Of a stretch of 64,000 nucleotides of DNA, positions 8,544 through 17,900 are shown piece by piece (within the stretch, counting starts at the first letter, position 1; each line of letters opens with the position of its first letter). Made by a program: the position numbers and the translations under genes. Source of the stretch: Pseudomonas sp. S09G 359 (GTDB lineage: Bacteria; Pseudomonadota; Gammaproteobacteria; Pseudomonadales; Pseudomonadaceae); the NCBI RefSeq assembly GCF_002843605.1, contig NZ_CP025263.1:3873501-3937500 (forward strand), in the 5' to 3' direction. The notes under the pieces are model-generated. The model worked only from the letters and a program-made list of their open reading frames with translations, did not search any database and was not told the DNA's origin.

Positions 8544-11500
8544 AGATTCTTGCTATCCGCCTGAAAAACCTCGCCTCCCTGGCCGGCCCGTTCGAGATCG
8601 ACTTTACCGCCGAGCCCCTGGCCAGCGCCGGGTTGTTTGCGATTACCGGCCCGACCGGCGCCGGCAAAAGCACCTTGCTCGATGCCCTGTGCCTGGCGCT
8701 GTTCGGTGCGGTGCCACGCCTGGGCGACACCGGCCAGGCGAAGATGCCGGACGCCGATACTGACATTTCCATCGGCGACCCGCGCACCCTGATCCGTCGT
8801 GGCACCGGCGGCGGCTATGCCGAGGTGGATTTTGTTGGCGTCAGCGGGCGTCGCTACCGGGCGCGCTGGGAAGCCAACCGCGCCCGCGACAAGGCCAGCG
8901 GCAAGTTGCAGAACAGCCGCCAGAGCCTGATCGACCTCGACAGCGAGCAACTGCTGGCCAGTCAGAAAACCGAGTACAAGACCCAGCTGGAACTGGCCCT
9001 GGGCCTGAATTTCGAGCAGTTCACCCGCGCCGTATTGCTGGCGCAAAGCGAGTTCAGCGCGTTCCTCAAGGCCAATGACAACGAACGCAGCGAGCTGCTG
9101 GAAAAGCTCACCGACACCGCGCTCTATACCCAGCTCGGCCGCCGCGCCTTTGACAAGGCCAAGGACGCCCGCGACGCCCACAAAGCCTTGCAAGACCAGG
9201 CCACCGGCGTGGTGCCCCTGGCCCCTGAAGCGCGTGCCGAACTCGACCAGCAATTCGACGCGGCCCAGCAGCAGCTCAAGGTCCAACAGGCCCAGCTCAA
9301 GCAGTTGGAGTTGCAACACACCTGGCTCAAAGAGCTGCGTGAATGGCAGGAGCGTCAGCTCAGCGCCACCGAACAGTTGCAACACGCCCAGCAGCAGTGG
9401 GAAGGCCAAAGCCAACAACGCCAGGACCTGAGCCGCCTGGACCAATTGGCGCCGCAACGCCATCAGTTTGCCCGCCAGGCTGAACTCGGCACGTTACTGA
9501 CCCCGCTCGCCGCACAGATCCAGCAGCACCTCGAGCAGCAAACCGCGCTGCTGGCCCGTCAGGAGCAGGCGCAACAACAGCAGGTCGCCGCCCAGGTGGC
9601 CCTGGCTGACGCCTTGAAGCAGCAGGCTGACGCGGTGCCGTTGCTGCGCCAGGCCTTTGAAGAACAAAGCACCCTCGCCCACCTGACCAAAGACCTGGCC
9701 AAGCGCAGCGACGACAAACAGCAGCAGGAAAGCGCCTGCACCGAAGGCCAGGGGTTGCTCAATGCGTTGCTGGAGAAGCAGGCCCAGGTCGCCGGGCGCC
9801 TGCAACGCCTGGCCGCCGAGCTGGAGCGCAGTGCGGCTTTGGCGCCACTGAGCGATGCCTGGGGCGCCTACCGCGACCGCTTGCAACAACTGATGCTGAT
9901 CGGCAATCGCCTGAACAAAGGCCAGGCCGAACTGCCGCAGCTCGAACAGCGCGCCACCACCGCCGTCGAACAGTTCACCCAGCAACGCGAAGCGTTGGAC
10001 CTGCTGTACCAGGAGGCCGGTGCCGAACCGCACGCCGTCGCCGAGCAGATCCAGTTGCTCGCCAGCCTGTTGCAGGACAATCGCAAGCAGCAACGCGCCT
10101 TCGAAGACCTCACGCGCTTGTGGGACAGCCAGCAGCAGTTGGACCAACAGGCTGGCACGCTGACGCAGAAACTCGCCGACGCACAGCAACAACGCGAACA
10201 GCTCAACCAGACCGGCCTGCAAACCAAGGCCGAACTGACGGTGGCCGAGCAAACACTGACGGTGACCAAACAACTGCTGGAGCGCCAGCGCCTGGCGCGC
10301 AGTGCCAGTGTCGAGGAGCTGCGCGAGCAATTGCAGGACGACCAGCCGTGCCCGGTGTGCGGCAGCCATGAACACCCGTATCACCAGCCCGAAGCCCTGC
10401 TGCAAAGCCTCGGTCGGCATGATGAAAACGAAGAGGCAGCGGCGCAGAAGGCCGTGGATACCCTCAAGGAAAAACTCACCGAACTGCGTGGCGAAGTGGG
10501 CGGGTTGATCGCCCAGCAAAAAGAATTCCTGCACCAGCAGGAGTTGTTGGCCACGCAACAACAGGGCCTGGCGCCAAGCCTGCAAGCGCACCCGCTGTCC
10601 GCCTCGCTGTTCAATCAGGAGGCGGCCAAACGCAGTGCCTGGTTGGCCCAGCAGTTGAACCAACTGACGCAAAGCATTACCCAGGACGAACAGCGCCAAG
10701 GCGCCCTGCTCAACCTGCAACAAAACGCCGGGCGTTTGCAGCAACAACTGCAAGCCGCCCAGGACGCGAGCCAGCAAGCCCGTCAGTTGCTGGTGGACCA
10801 GCAGCGCGAGCTGTCCAATGACCGCGAGCGCCTCGACGAGGAGCTGCAAGCCTTTTCCAGCCTGTTGCCGGCGGAAACACTCGAAGGTTTACGCCGTGAG
10901 CCGGCGGCGACCTTTATGCAACTGGACCAGCACGTCAGCCAGCGTCTGGAACAGCTGGGCCATCAGCGCGACGAACTGGCCGAGCAGCAAGAGCGCCAGC
11001 AGGCTATCGAGAAAGAACAGACCCATCAGCAGCATCGCCAGCAGCAACTGGAAGCCCTGCAGCAGCAAGTAGCTGACCTGACCACACAGCAACAGGCCGC
11101 CCAGGAAAAGCTCGGCGCCCTGCTGGGTGAGCACGCCAGTGCCGAACAGTGGCAACTGCAGCTGGACCAAGCGGTGGCGCACTCACGCCAGAGCGAGGCC
11201 GACGCCAATCAACAGCTGCAAGACCTGCGCAACGCCTTGATCCAACTGGCTGCCGACCTCAAGGCCCAGCAGGAACGCCAACAGGCATTGGCCGCCGAAC
11301 AGCACAGCCTCCACGAACGCCTGAGCGAATGGCGCGCCTTGCACCCGGAATTGGATGACGACGGGCTCACGCGCTTGCTGGCCTTCGATGACAGCCAGGT
11401 CAGCGAATTGCGCCAACACCTGCAACACAGCGAAAAAGCCGTCGAACAAGCCAAAGTACTCCTGCAAGAGCGCGATCAACGCCTGGCCGAGCACCAGGCC

Positions 11501-12178
11501 CTGCACAACGGCAACCTGCAAGCGGAAGAGCTGGACAGCACCCTGGCCGCGCTTAATCAGCAACTGGCCGACGGCGAAAAACACTGCGCCGAGTTACGCG
11601 CGCGCCAGTCCGAAGACCAGCGCCGCCAGGACGCCAACAGTGCCCTGGCCGAGCAAATCGCCAACGCCTATGACGAGTGGCAGCGCTGGGCGCGCCTGAA
11701 TGCGCTGATCGGCTCGGCCACCGGCGACACCTTCCGCAAGATCGCCCAGGCTTACAACCTCGACCTGCTGGTGCATCACGCCAACGTGCAGTTGCGCCAG
11801 TTGGTGCGGCGCTATCGCCTCAAGCGCGGCGGCAGCATGTTGGGCCTGTTGGTGCTGGACACGGAAATGGGCGACGAACTGCGCTCGGTGCATTCGTTGT
11901 CGGGTGGCGAGACGTTTTTGGTGTCGTTGGCGCTGGCGTTGGGCCTGGCGTCGATGGCGTCGAGTACGTTGAAAATCGAATCGCTGTTTATTGACGAAGG
12001 CTTCGGCAGCCTCGACCCGGAATCGCTGCAATTGGCCATGGACGCCCTGGATGGCTTGCAGGCCCAGGGCCGCAAAGTGGCAGTGATTTCCCACGTGCAG
12101 GAAATGCATGAGCGCATCCCGGTGCAGATCCAGGTCAAGCGCCAGGGCAACGGCCTGAGCACGCTGGAGGTCAAGTGA
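8540..12178 (+). CDS. sbcC: Exonuclease SbcC subunit (Rad50-like)
   Basis: This is the ATPase and coiled-coil subunit of SbcCD, 1212 residues. Walker A GPTGAGKS lies at 37-44. Two very long Gln/Leu/Ala-rich coiled-coil arms flank the zinc hook CPVCGSHEHPYH near residue 604. The ABC signature LSGGETFLVSLALALG lies near 1117, followed by Walker B SLFIDEGFGSLD near 1150 and the H-loop segment VISHVQEMHERI. The start overlaps the sbcD stop (ATGA), as expected for obligate partners, and the stop overlaps the GTG start of the next gene. Confidence 0.97.
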   Translation: MKILAIRLKNLASLAGPFEIDFTAEPLASAGLFAITGPTGAGKSTLLDALCLALFGAVPRLGDTGQAKMPDADTDISIGDPRTLIRRGTGGGYAEVDFVGVSGRRYRARWEANRARDKASGKLQNSRQSLIDLDSEQLLASQKTEYKTQLELALGLNFEQFTRAVLLAQSEFSAFLKANDNERSELLEKLTDTALYTQLGRRAFDKAKDARDAHKALQDQATGVVPLAPEARAELDQQFDAAQQQLKVQQAQLKQLELQHTWLKELREWQERQLSATEQLQHAQQQWEGQSQQRQDLSRLDQLAPQRHQFARQAELGTLLTPLAAQIQQHLEQQTALLARQEQAQQQQVAAQVALADALKQQADAVPLLRQAFEEQSTLAHLTKDLAKRSDDKQQQESACTEGQGLLNALLEKQAQVAGRLQRLAAELERSAALAPLSDAWGAYRDRLQQLMLIGNRLNKGQAELPQLEQRATTAVEQFTQQREALDLLYQEAGAEPHAVAEQIQLLASLLQDNRKQQRAFEDLTRLWDSQQQLDQQAGTLTQKLADAQQQREQLNQTGLQTKAELTVAEQTLTVTKQLLERQRLARSASVEELREQLQDDQPCPVCGSHEHPYHQPEALLQSLGRHDENEEAAAQKAVDTLKEKLTELRGEVGGLIAQQKEFLHQQELLATQQQGLAPSLQAHPLSASLFNQEAAKRSAWLAQQLNQLTQSITQDEQRQGALLNLQQNAGRLQQQLQAAQDASQQARQLLVDQQRELSNDRERLDEELQAFSSLLPAETLEGLRREPAATFMQLDQHVSQRLEQLGHQRDELAEQQERQQAIEKEQTHQQHRQQQLEALQQQVADLTTQQQAAQEKLGALLGEHASAEQWQLQLDQAVAHSRQSEADANQQLQDLRNALIQLAADLKAQQERQQALAAEQHSLHERLSEWRALHPELDDDGLTRLLAFDDSQVSELRQHLQHSEKAVEQAKVLLQERDQRLAEHQALHNGNLQAEELDSTLAALNQQLADGEKHCAELRARQSEDQRRQDANSALAEQIANAYDEWQRWARLNALIGSATGDTFRKIAQAYNLDLLVHHANVQLRQLVRRYRLKRGGSMLGLLVLDTEMGDELRSVHSLSGGETFLVSLALALGLASMASSTLKIESLFIDEGFGSLDPESLQLAMDALDGLQAQGRKVAVISHVQEMHERIPVQIQVKRQGNGLSTLEVK

Positions 12179-12771
12179 GCGAAGCGCTGCTGTATTCGTT
12201 TCGGCGCTGCCCGTATGCGATGCGCGCGCGTTTGGCCTTGCGCTACTCAGGCGTGGCGGTGCGGATCGTCGAGGTCAGCCTCAAGGCCAAGCCGGCCGAG
12301 ATGCTGGCGCTGTCGCCCAAGGGCACGGTGCCAGTGCTGAGCGTGGATGGCACGGTAATCGATGAAAGCCTGGACATCATGCACTGGGCCCTGGCGCAGC
12401 ATGATCCGGAGGATTGGCGGCTGGGCGGCGATCCGGCGGTGGCGGCACTGATCGCAGAAAATGACCAGGTGTTCAAACATCATTTGAATCGATACAAATA
12501 TGCCGAACGCTACCCGGAGCAGCCGATGGAACACTATCGGGCCGAGGGCGAGGTGTTTTTGCACAAGCTGGAAGGGTTGTTGGCGGGCCGTGCGTATTTG
12601 CTGGCCGATCACCCAAGCCTGGCGGACATGGCCCTGGCGCCGTTCGTGCGCCAATTTGCACATGTGGACCGCGACTGGTTCGCTGGCACGCCGTATAGCC
12701 GATTGCAGCAGTGGCTTGAGACTATTGTGCAATCACCGCTATTCATCAGCGTGATGGCGAAGCCCACATAA
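12175..12771 (+). CDS. Glutathione S-transferase family protein
   Basis: This 198-residue protein has an N-terminal thioredoxin-like domain beginning LLYSFRRCPYAMRARLAL, where a Cys-Pro-Tyr motif occupies the active-site position as in GrxB-like and omega-type transferases. The cis-Pro/Ser region (KGTVPVLSVDGTVIDES) is followed by an all-helical C-terminal domain (SLADMALAPFVRQFAH). The Cys suggests thiol transfer or deglutathionylation rather than classical conjugation. Translation starts at GTG 12175 inside the sbcC stop. The substrate cannot be told. Confidence 0.85.
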   Translation: MSEALLYSFRRCPYAMRARLALRYSGVAVRIVEVSLKAKPAEMLALSPKGTVPVLSVDGTVIDESLDIMHWALAQHDPEDWRLGGDPAVAALIAENDQVFKHHLNRYKYAERYPEQPMEHYRAEGEVFLHKLEGLLAGRAYLLADHPSLADMALAPFVRQFAHVDRDWFAGTPYSRLQQWLETIVQSPLFISVMAKPT

Positions 12772-12775
12772 CCCC

Positions 12776-12959
12776 CTGTGGCAAGCGGGCCAGTGACGAA
12801 CGGGCTTGTCGTGGCGAAAGGGCTTGTTGTGGCGAGCGGGCTTGCCCGCGTTGGGGCGCGAAGCACCCCTAAAACCCGGCACCGCGGACTTACTGACACC
12901 CTGCAATGATCTTGATAGGGGCAGCTTCGCAGCCCAACGCGGGCAAGCCCGCTCGCCAC
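12776..12959. repeat. REP inverted pair with stuttered head
   Basis: The arms 12829-12864 and 12924-12959 are near-perfect reverse complements of the GCGGGCTTGCCCGC subtype, the same as at 6521-6656. Before the left arm (12776-12828) lie three decayed partial heads of the form GTGGC-AAGCGGGC / GACGAACGGGCTTG / GTGGCGAAAGGGCTTG, repeating the stutter seen at the other locus. Confidence 0.82.
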
Positions 12960-12975
12960 CTACTTTCGATCAGGC

Positions 12976-13155
12976 TCATTGCTGGGTTTTGTGGTCCAAA
13001 GCGGCGTAGAAGTTGGCGCTTTGTTGCAGGTATTTCTGGGTGTAGGCGCTGGTGCTGGATTTTTTGCCGGAGACTTCAACGCTGGCGGCAGCAGGCAAAG
13101 CCACGGTGGCGGATACAGCGGAAGCAGCGATGATGGAGAAGAGATTCAAGTTCAT
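12976..13155 (-). CDS. Small secreted protein, unknown
   Basis: This 59-residue protein begins with a signal peptide (MNLNLFSIIAASAVSATVA, cleavage near AAA-S at 22-24), leaving a mature peptide of about 35 residues with SSTSAYTQKYLQQSANFYA and a C-terminal ALDHKTQQ. No domain is recognised. The ATG at 13155 is chosen because it begins directly with a signal sequence; a longer in-frame reading would add a charged tail that destroys it. The gene is monocistronic. Confidence 0.6.
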   Translation of the reverse strand: MNLNLFSIIAASAVSATVALPAAASVEVSGKKSSTSAYTQKYLQQSANFYAALDHKTQQ

Positions 13156-13283
13156 GTCGGTAACCCTTGTGTTCGTTTGGTTGAGTGGCCGGGAAGGCCT
13201 TGGAACCAAACTTACGCCCGAGGGTTAAGCCTTAGAAATGCTTTGAAACAGTAGCCGCTATTAATACAATTAATACTAAGGGT

Positions 13284-13306
13284 CAGGCCCCGCACTGCGG
13301 GGCCTG
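13284..13306 (-). terminator. Hairpin after the lactonase gene
   Basis: A perfect 10-bp stem (CAGGCCCCGC / GCGGGGCCTG) with loop ACT lies immediately downstream of the lactonase stop in its direction of transcription. The U-run on the minus strand is weak, so this may terminate or simply protect the 3' end. Confidence 0.6.
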
Positions 13307-13310
13307 TGGC

Positions 13311-14501
13311 TTATTGACGCAGCACAAACTTGAGGTCGCTGGGCGCATCGATCGGCAAAGTCTGCACGGTTTTACCCAGCAGACCGGTCTTGGGGTCGCG
13401 TTCGACCACCACAATCGCGTTGCTTTTCTGGTTGGCGATCAGCAAGAACTTGCCACTCGGGTCCAGGCTGAACTCGCGCGGGTGGTCTCCCTCAACGGAG
13501 CGACGCTGCAGCTCTTTGAGGTGCGCCGTGGCCGGGTCGATGCTGAATACCAGCATCTGGTTGGCCGTGCCGCGATTGCTCACATACAGGAATTTGCCAT
13601 CGCTGGAGGCATGCAGCGCAGCGCCCGCCTTGTCGGACACCGGCTGGCCGGCGGCAAAGTCCACAAGCTGGGTCTGGGTCAGCTTGCCATCCTTGTAGTC
13701 GAACACCGCCACCTGCGCGCTCATCTCCGTGGTCAGCCAGGCATGCTTGCCATCGGCGCTGAACAGCAGGTGTCGCGGCCCGCTGCCCGGCGGCAATTGC
13801 ACAAAGGCAGGGTCCGCCGGGGTCAGCGGCAGTTCGTGGTTGGCCTTGGGGTCGTAGTGGTAGGCAAAAATCCGGTCCGCACCCAGGTCCTGCACAAACA
13901 CGTATTTGCCATCCGGCGATGAAACCACCGAGTGCACGTGGTTGGAGGCCTGGCGCTCAGGGTTGACCCGGCTGGCCGGGTGCCCGCTCAACTGCACCGG
14001 TGCCGACAGCTTGCCCTCGGCGTCGACCGGCAATACCGCGAGGCTGCCGCCCGGGTCTTCGAGGACCGAATAGTTGGCGACAAACAGGTAGCGCCCGTCT
14101 GCGGCCACGCTGGAATGGGTCGGTTCGTTGCCCAGGCTCTGCACCTGGTTGATCAGGGTCAGCTGATGATTCTGCGGGTCAATGCTGTAGCTGCTCACGC
14201 GGCCGACCGGGTCTTTCTGGCCCGGGCCGTTTTCATTGACCACATACAGGTGCTTCTGGTCCTTGGATACCGTCAGCCACGACGGGTTGGCCGCCTTGGC
14301 CGCCAGCACCGGCTTGCCACTGAACTGCCCGGTACGGCTGTCGAACTGCAAGCGGTAGATCCCTTCGCTGGTGCCGGCGGTGTAGCTGCCGACCAACAGT
14401 TCATAGGTGTCAGCCGGCGCGGCCTGTACCGACATCGCGCCAACACTGCCGGCCATCAGCAGCGGCCAGAATTTACGCATCATCATCCGCTTCATCCTCA
14501 T
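13311..14501 (-). CDS. Periplasmic lactonase-family beta-propeller protein
   Basis: This roughly 390-residue protein has a signal peptide (FWPLLMAGSVGAMSVQA) and then a seven-bladed propeller of the 6-phosphogluconolactonase/3-carboxymuconate cyclase type: YELLVGSYTAG at the start, WLTVSKDQKHLYVVNENGPG, THSSVAADGRYLFVANY, GSGPRHLLFSADGKHAWLTTEM, FLYVSNRGTANQMLVFSID and GDHPREFSLDPSGKFLLIANQ. Export argues against a role as the cytoplasmic 6-phosphogluconolactonase; a periplasmic lactone substrate is likely. Several ATGs (14501, 14495, 14486, 14483, 14480) are possible; all overlap the end of the upstream DUF5629-like gene, so the two are coupled. Confidence 0.88.
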   Translation of the reverse strand: MRMKRMMMRKFWPLLMAGSVGAMSVQAAPADTYELLVGSYTAGTSEGIYRLQFDSRTGQFSGKPVLAAKAANPSWLTVSKDQKHLYVVNENGPGQKDPVGRVSSYSIDPQNHQLTLINQVQSLGNEPTHSSVAADGRYLFVANYSVLEDPGGSLAVLPVDAEGKLSAPVQLSGHPASRVNPERQASNHVHSVVSSPDGKYVFVQDLGADRIFAYHYDPKANHELPLTPADPAFVQLPPGSGPRHLLFSADGKHAWLTTEMSAQVAVFDYKDGKLTQTQLVDFAAGQPVSDKAGAALHASSDGKFLYVSNRGTANQMLVFSIDPATAHLKELQRRSVEGDHPREFSLDPSGKFLLIANQKSNAIVVVERDPKTGLLGKTVQTLPIDAPSDLKFVLRQ

Positions 14502-14760
14502 CGTTATTGTTGCCGGTGGCGCCGTTCATGCAGACCAGGCGGTGTTCGCCCGTGCCATCGGTAAGGGTCCAACTCTGCGACGCTTCATCGAACGTCGCGG
14601 CTTGCAGTTGTTGCAGATCGAAATTCCAGCGCTTTTCCTCACGGCCCTCGGTGGTCGTGATGTGCAAGTGCTGGTCCTCCAGACGAAAATCAAAGGTGTA
14701 CAACCCATCGATGACCAGCATGTCGCTGGTGGGGATTGTCGTCAGTAGAGTCTGGGTCAT
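14473..14760 (-). CDS. DUF5629-like small cytoplasmic protein
   Basis: This 95-residue protein has a small beta-rich domain (SDMLVIDGLYTFDFRLEDQHLHI, then EKRWNFDLQQL and HRLVCMNGATG) and a strongly acidic tail. It resembles the DUF5629 family of Pseudomonas, recalled from memory. No signal peptide is present. The stop codon overlaps the start region of the lactonase gene. Function is unknown. Confidence 0.6.
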   Translation of the reverse strand: MTQTLLTTIPTSDMLVIDGLYTFDFRLEDQHLHITTTEGREEKRWNFDLQQLQAATFDEASQSWTLTDGTGEHRLVCMNGATGNNNDEDEADDDA

Positions 14761-14911
14761 GGCAGTCGTTCAGTCGGTTCAAAGCGCCAATGATAGGCCA
14801 GTTTTCGACGGGTACCTAAACCGGCGCGCAAGCGGTAACCCGATAACGCCCGGTGCCGGCGGAGTTGGGCGTTAATGAGGCTTTATCACAAGGCCGCAAA
14901 AAGGATTTTTC

Positions 14912-17900
14912 ATGCCCACCGTTTTTTCACCCATCAGCCCGGCCCACGCCGTCAGCCTGCAGTTTCTAAGCCGGCCCAGTCTTGAGACTGTCGCCCGGCA
15001 AATGCTCGCCGAGGCCATCCGGCAACGTTTCCCGACGCTCGCCATCAACCTGCTGCACACCCGCCTGGCGAGCCCCCAGGCTGATGGCAATTGGAGCCTG
15101 CGCCTGCTGATGGATCACGTGCTGGACTACCTCGCCAGCGGCGTAGCGCCAAACTTCGATGACGTCGCCGGCCTGCCATGCTTCCTCTCTGACCACCCGC
15201 CCACTCGGCTGAGGATGCCCGAGGGCGCCGCGCAGGAGCTGCAGCTCAGCGTCATCGCCGAGCTGATCCGCGAACTGCCCTGGGCCCTACCCCTGGGCCT
15301 GCAAAACAGCCTGATTGACCACTGGCAGCAAACCGGCGACACCGGCGCCAGCCGTTGGCGCTGGCTCGCAGACTTGCTGCGCGAAACCCTGCGTGTCAGC
15401 GCGTTGCGCCATTCCGGGCTCGACCTGCTGGAACGCGAGAGCCTCGACCAACTGATCCAGTACCCCGACCGCGACAGCCGTATCGAACGCTTTGGCGAGC
15501 ACGCGGTGTATGCCTATTGCCTGCAAGCCACCCTCACCCATCAGTCATTGAGCACGCGCCTGCTGAGCCCGGAGCTGATGCTGGTACGAGTCGTCGCAGG
15601 CCGCACCCTCGGCCTGCTGTGCAAGCCCGATGGCAGTATCGAGTGCCTGCGCTCAGTGGAGACTTTCACCGAGACCTGGGCCCGCCGGCTCGCGACGCAC
15701 TACAACGTCGAGGCCATTGCCTGCCAACGCTACGAGCCCGACGGCAACGTGTTCGACGCCCAGGCCATGCTGATCCTCAACCAGCAACTGGAAAACCTCG
15801 CCGCCCTGCGATTGCCGGCCGGGCAACCGCTGGCGATGCTGCATCAGGTTTACCGGCAGTTGACCGATCCCGGGCTGTTTTTCATCGATTCGCTGCAGGT
15901 GTCGCCCGCCGCCCTGGCCGCACTCTCGCCGCGCATTCCCGACTGGCTGAGCCACGCGTCCGGCGCCGACCAGATGCGCTACCGCGAGTATTGCCTGGCA
16001 CTCGCCAGTGCCAAAAAGCGCAGTACCGGCCGCACCTTTCTCAGCGGCATCAGCGATATCCGCACCTATGCCGCCGATACACTGTGGCAACAGATGAAGC
16101 GTGACGAGGTCACGTTGGGCCAGATCGCGGCCGACCAATCCCAGGCGGATTGTTTCAAACCCGATGACCTGGAACTGGACTTTGCTGTCGCCGCCGGCTA
16201 TCCGGGCGGTGCGGGCATCATTGAGCACCGCAGCCTGACGCTGACCGAACTGGCGCTGAAGAACCTGGTCGGCAAACCGCGTGGCCAGGCCACCCTGCGC
16301 CACCGGCATGCCAAGCCGCTGCCGGCCTGGCTGACCGCCGACTACCTCAGCGCGCTCGTGCAGCAAGTCGATATCGGCAAGGCCTACCCGGCATTGCTCA
16401 GGACCCTGCTGCTGGAGGACAGCGCCGAAGCCCGCCAACGCGAAACCTGGTTTGCCGACCAGCTCAGCGTGCAGCTGCCGCTGCAGGCTCTGGAACTCGC
16501 ACTCAAACCACCGCATGCCTTGAGTCGAAAAGGCGTGCACTTGGTCGCGGCCCTGATGCAGCCCAACGCCAGTCAACGTGAGGTTGACGGCCAGCCCGTG
16601 GTGATCCGCGCATTGGCACTGCTGCGCAAGCCCGAGGCGGGTGCCGATGCGGTCAACACCATGTTCATCATCGAAGCACAGGACACTCAGGTCGGGCCGC
16701 ACTTGCTCTACCGCCCCCTGTATGCCGACGCACTGCTGGAATTCGCGACGCGCCAAGCCTTGCTCGAGGCCATTGCCACGCCTGGCGAGCTGCAAACCAG
16801 CGTGCTGACCTGGCTCTCCAACGGCGCCCGCGCGGTGTACGACAATGGCGGTTTCCTGCAACCGCATTACGTACGTTTCGGCCAGGGCGACGAATTCGCC
16901 CCGCTGCAACCCCCGCCACCCGCCAGCCTGGCCACGGACGGTGCCAGTGACGAATTGCACCAATGCCTGTTGAACGGGCGCCTCATGCAGTATCTGTTCG
17001 GGAGCACCGCACGGGCGCTGGTGGACCAGGCCGAGCGCGATTCGGTCTCCAACAACGAAAGCCGCTGGGCGGTGCTGCTGGAAGGTGGCGGCCTGCTGTT
17101 CAGCAGCCTGTTGCTGCCCTGGCTGCGCGGCCCGGCGATGCTCACCGGTTGGCTGCTGGCGCTGATGGCGAGTGCCAGCCAGGACATTCCGGCGCTGGCC
17201 AACCCTGACCCGGTGACCCGTGAACTGGCCGCCGTGGATACCCTGCTCAACCTGGGCATGCTCTTGCTGCATTTGGCGCCAACCCCTGCCATCACCCAAC
17301 CGGCAATCGCCGGCGAGCGCCTGGAGCAGTTCTTGAAACCGGCGGTGCCGCGCCGCGAAAGCTGGCCGATCCGCGTGGCACCCACTCTTTCCGACAACAC
17401 CGTCGCGGTGTATGGCCAATGGCCGGGCGCGAACCAGGCGCCGCTGGATTTCAGTTTCGCCAATTCGCGCAATCAGTTGACCTCGGCTCAACGCGCACGT
17501 CTGGTGCGCTTCAAGGTGCCGCCGCCGGCCAGCCTGCCGGAGCCGATTGCCAGCGGCCCCGATAAGGGCTTGTACTTGATAGACCGAAGCACCTACGCCT
17601 TGATCGAAGGTGACCTGTTCCAGGTCGGCCACGACGCAGACGCCAGGGTGATTGTCGACCCGACCGATATCCGCACCCAGGGCCCCTACCTGCGGCTCGA
17701 TGATGGCCGCTGGGTGATGGACCTCAGGCTGCGCCTGCGTGGGGGCATGCCGAACAAGCAACTGGTTGCCGAACGCCAGCGCAAAGCGGCGAGAAAGCAG
17801 GCGCTACAGGGCCAATTCGAGCTTTACCTGCAGCAACAGGTCACAGAACAGCGGCGTGTCGACCTGGCGGAAAACCTGTGGCTCCAGGCCCAGAACGACC

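Noticed and set aside
15653..17761. 702-codon open frame on the minus strand inside the DUF6543 gene
   Set aside because: It is antisense to the giant protein, with low-complexity composition and no recognisable motif.
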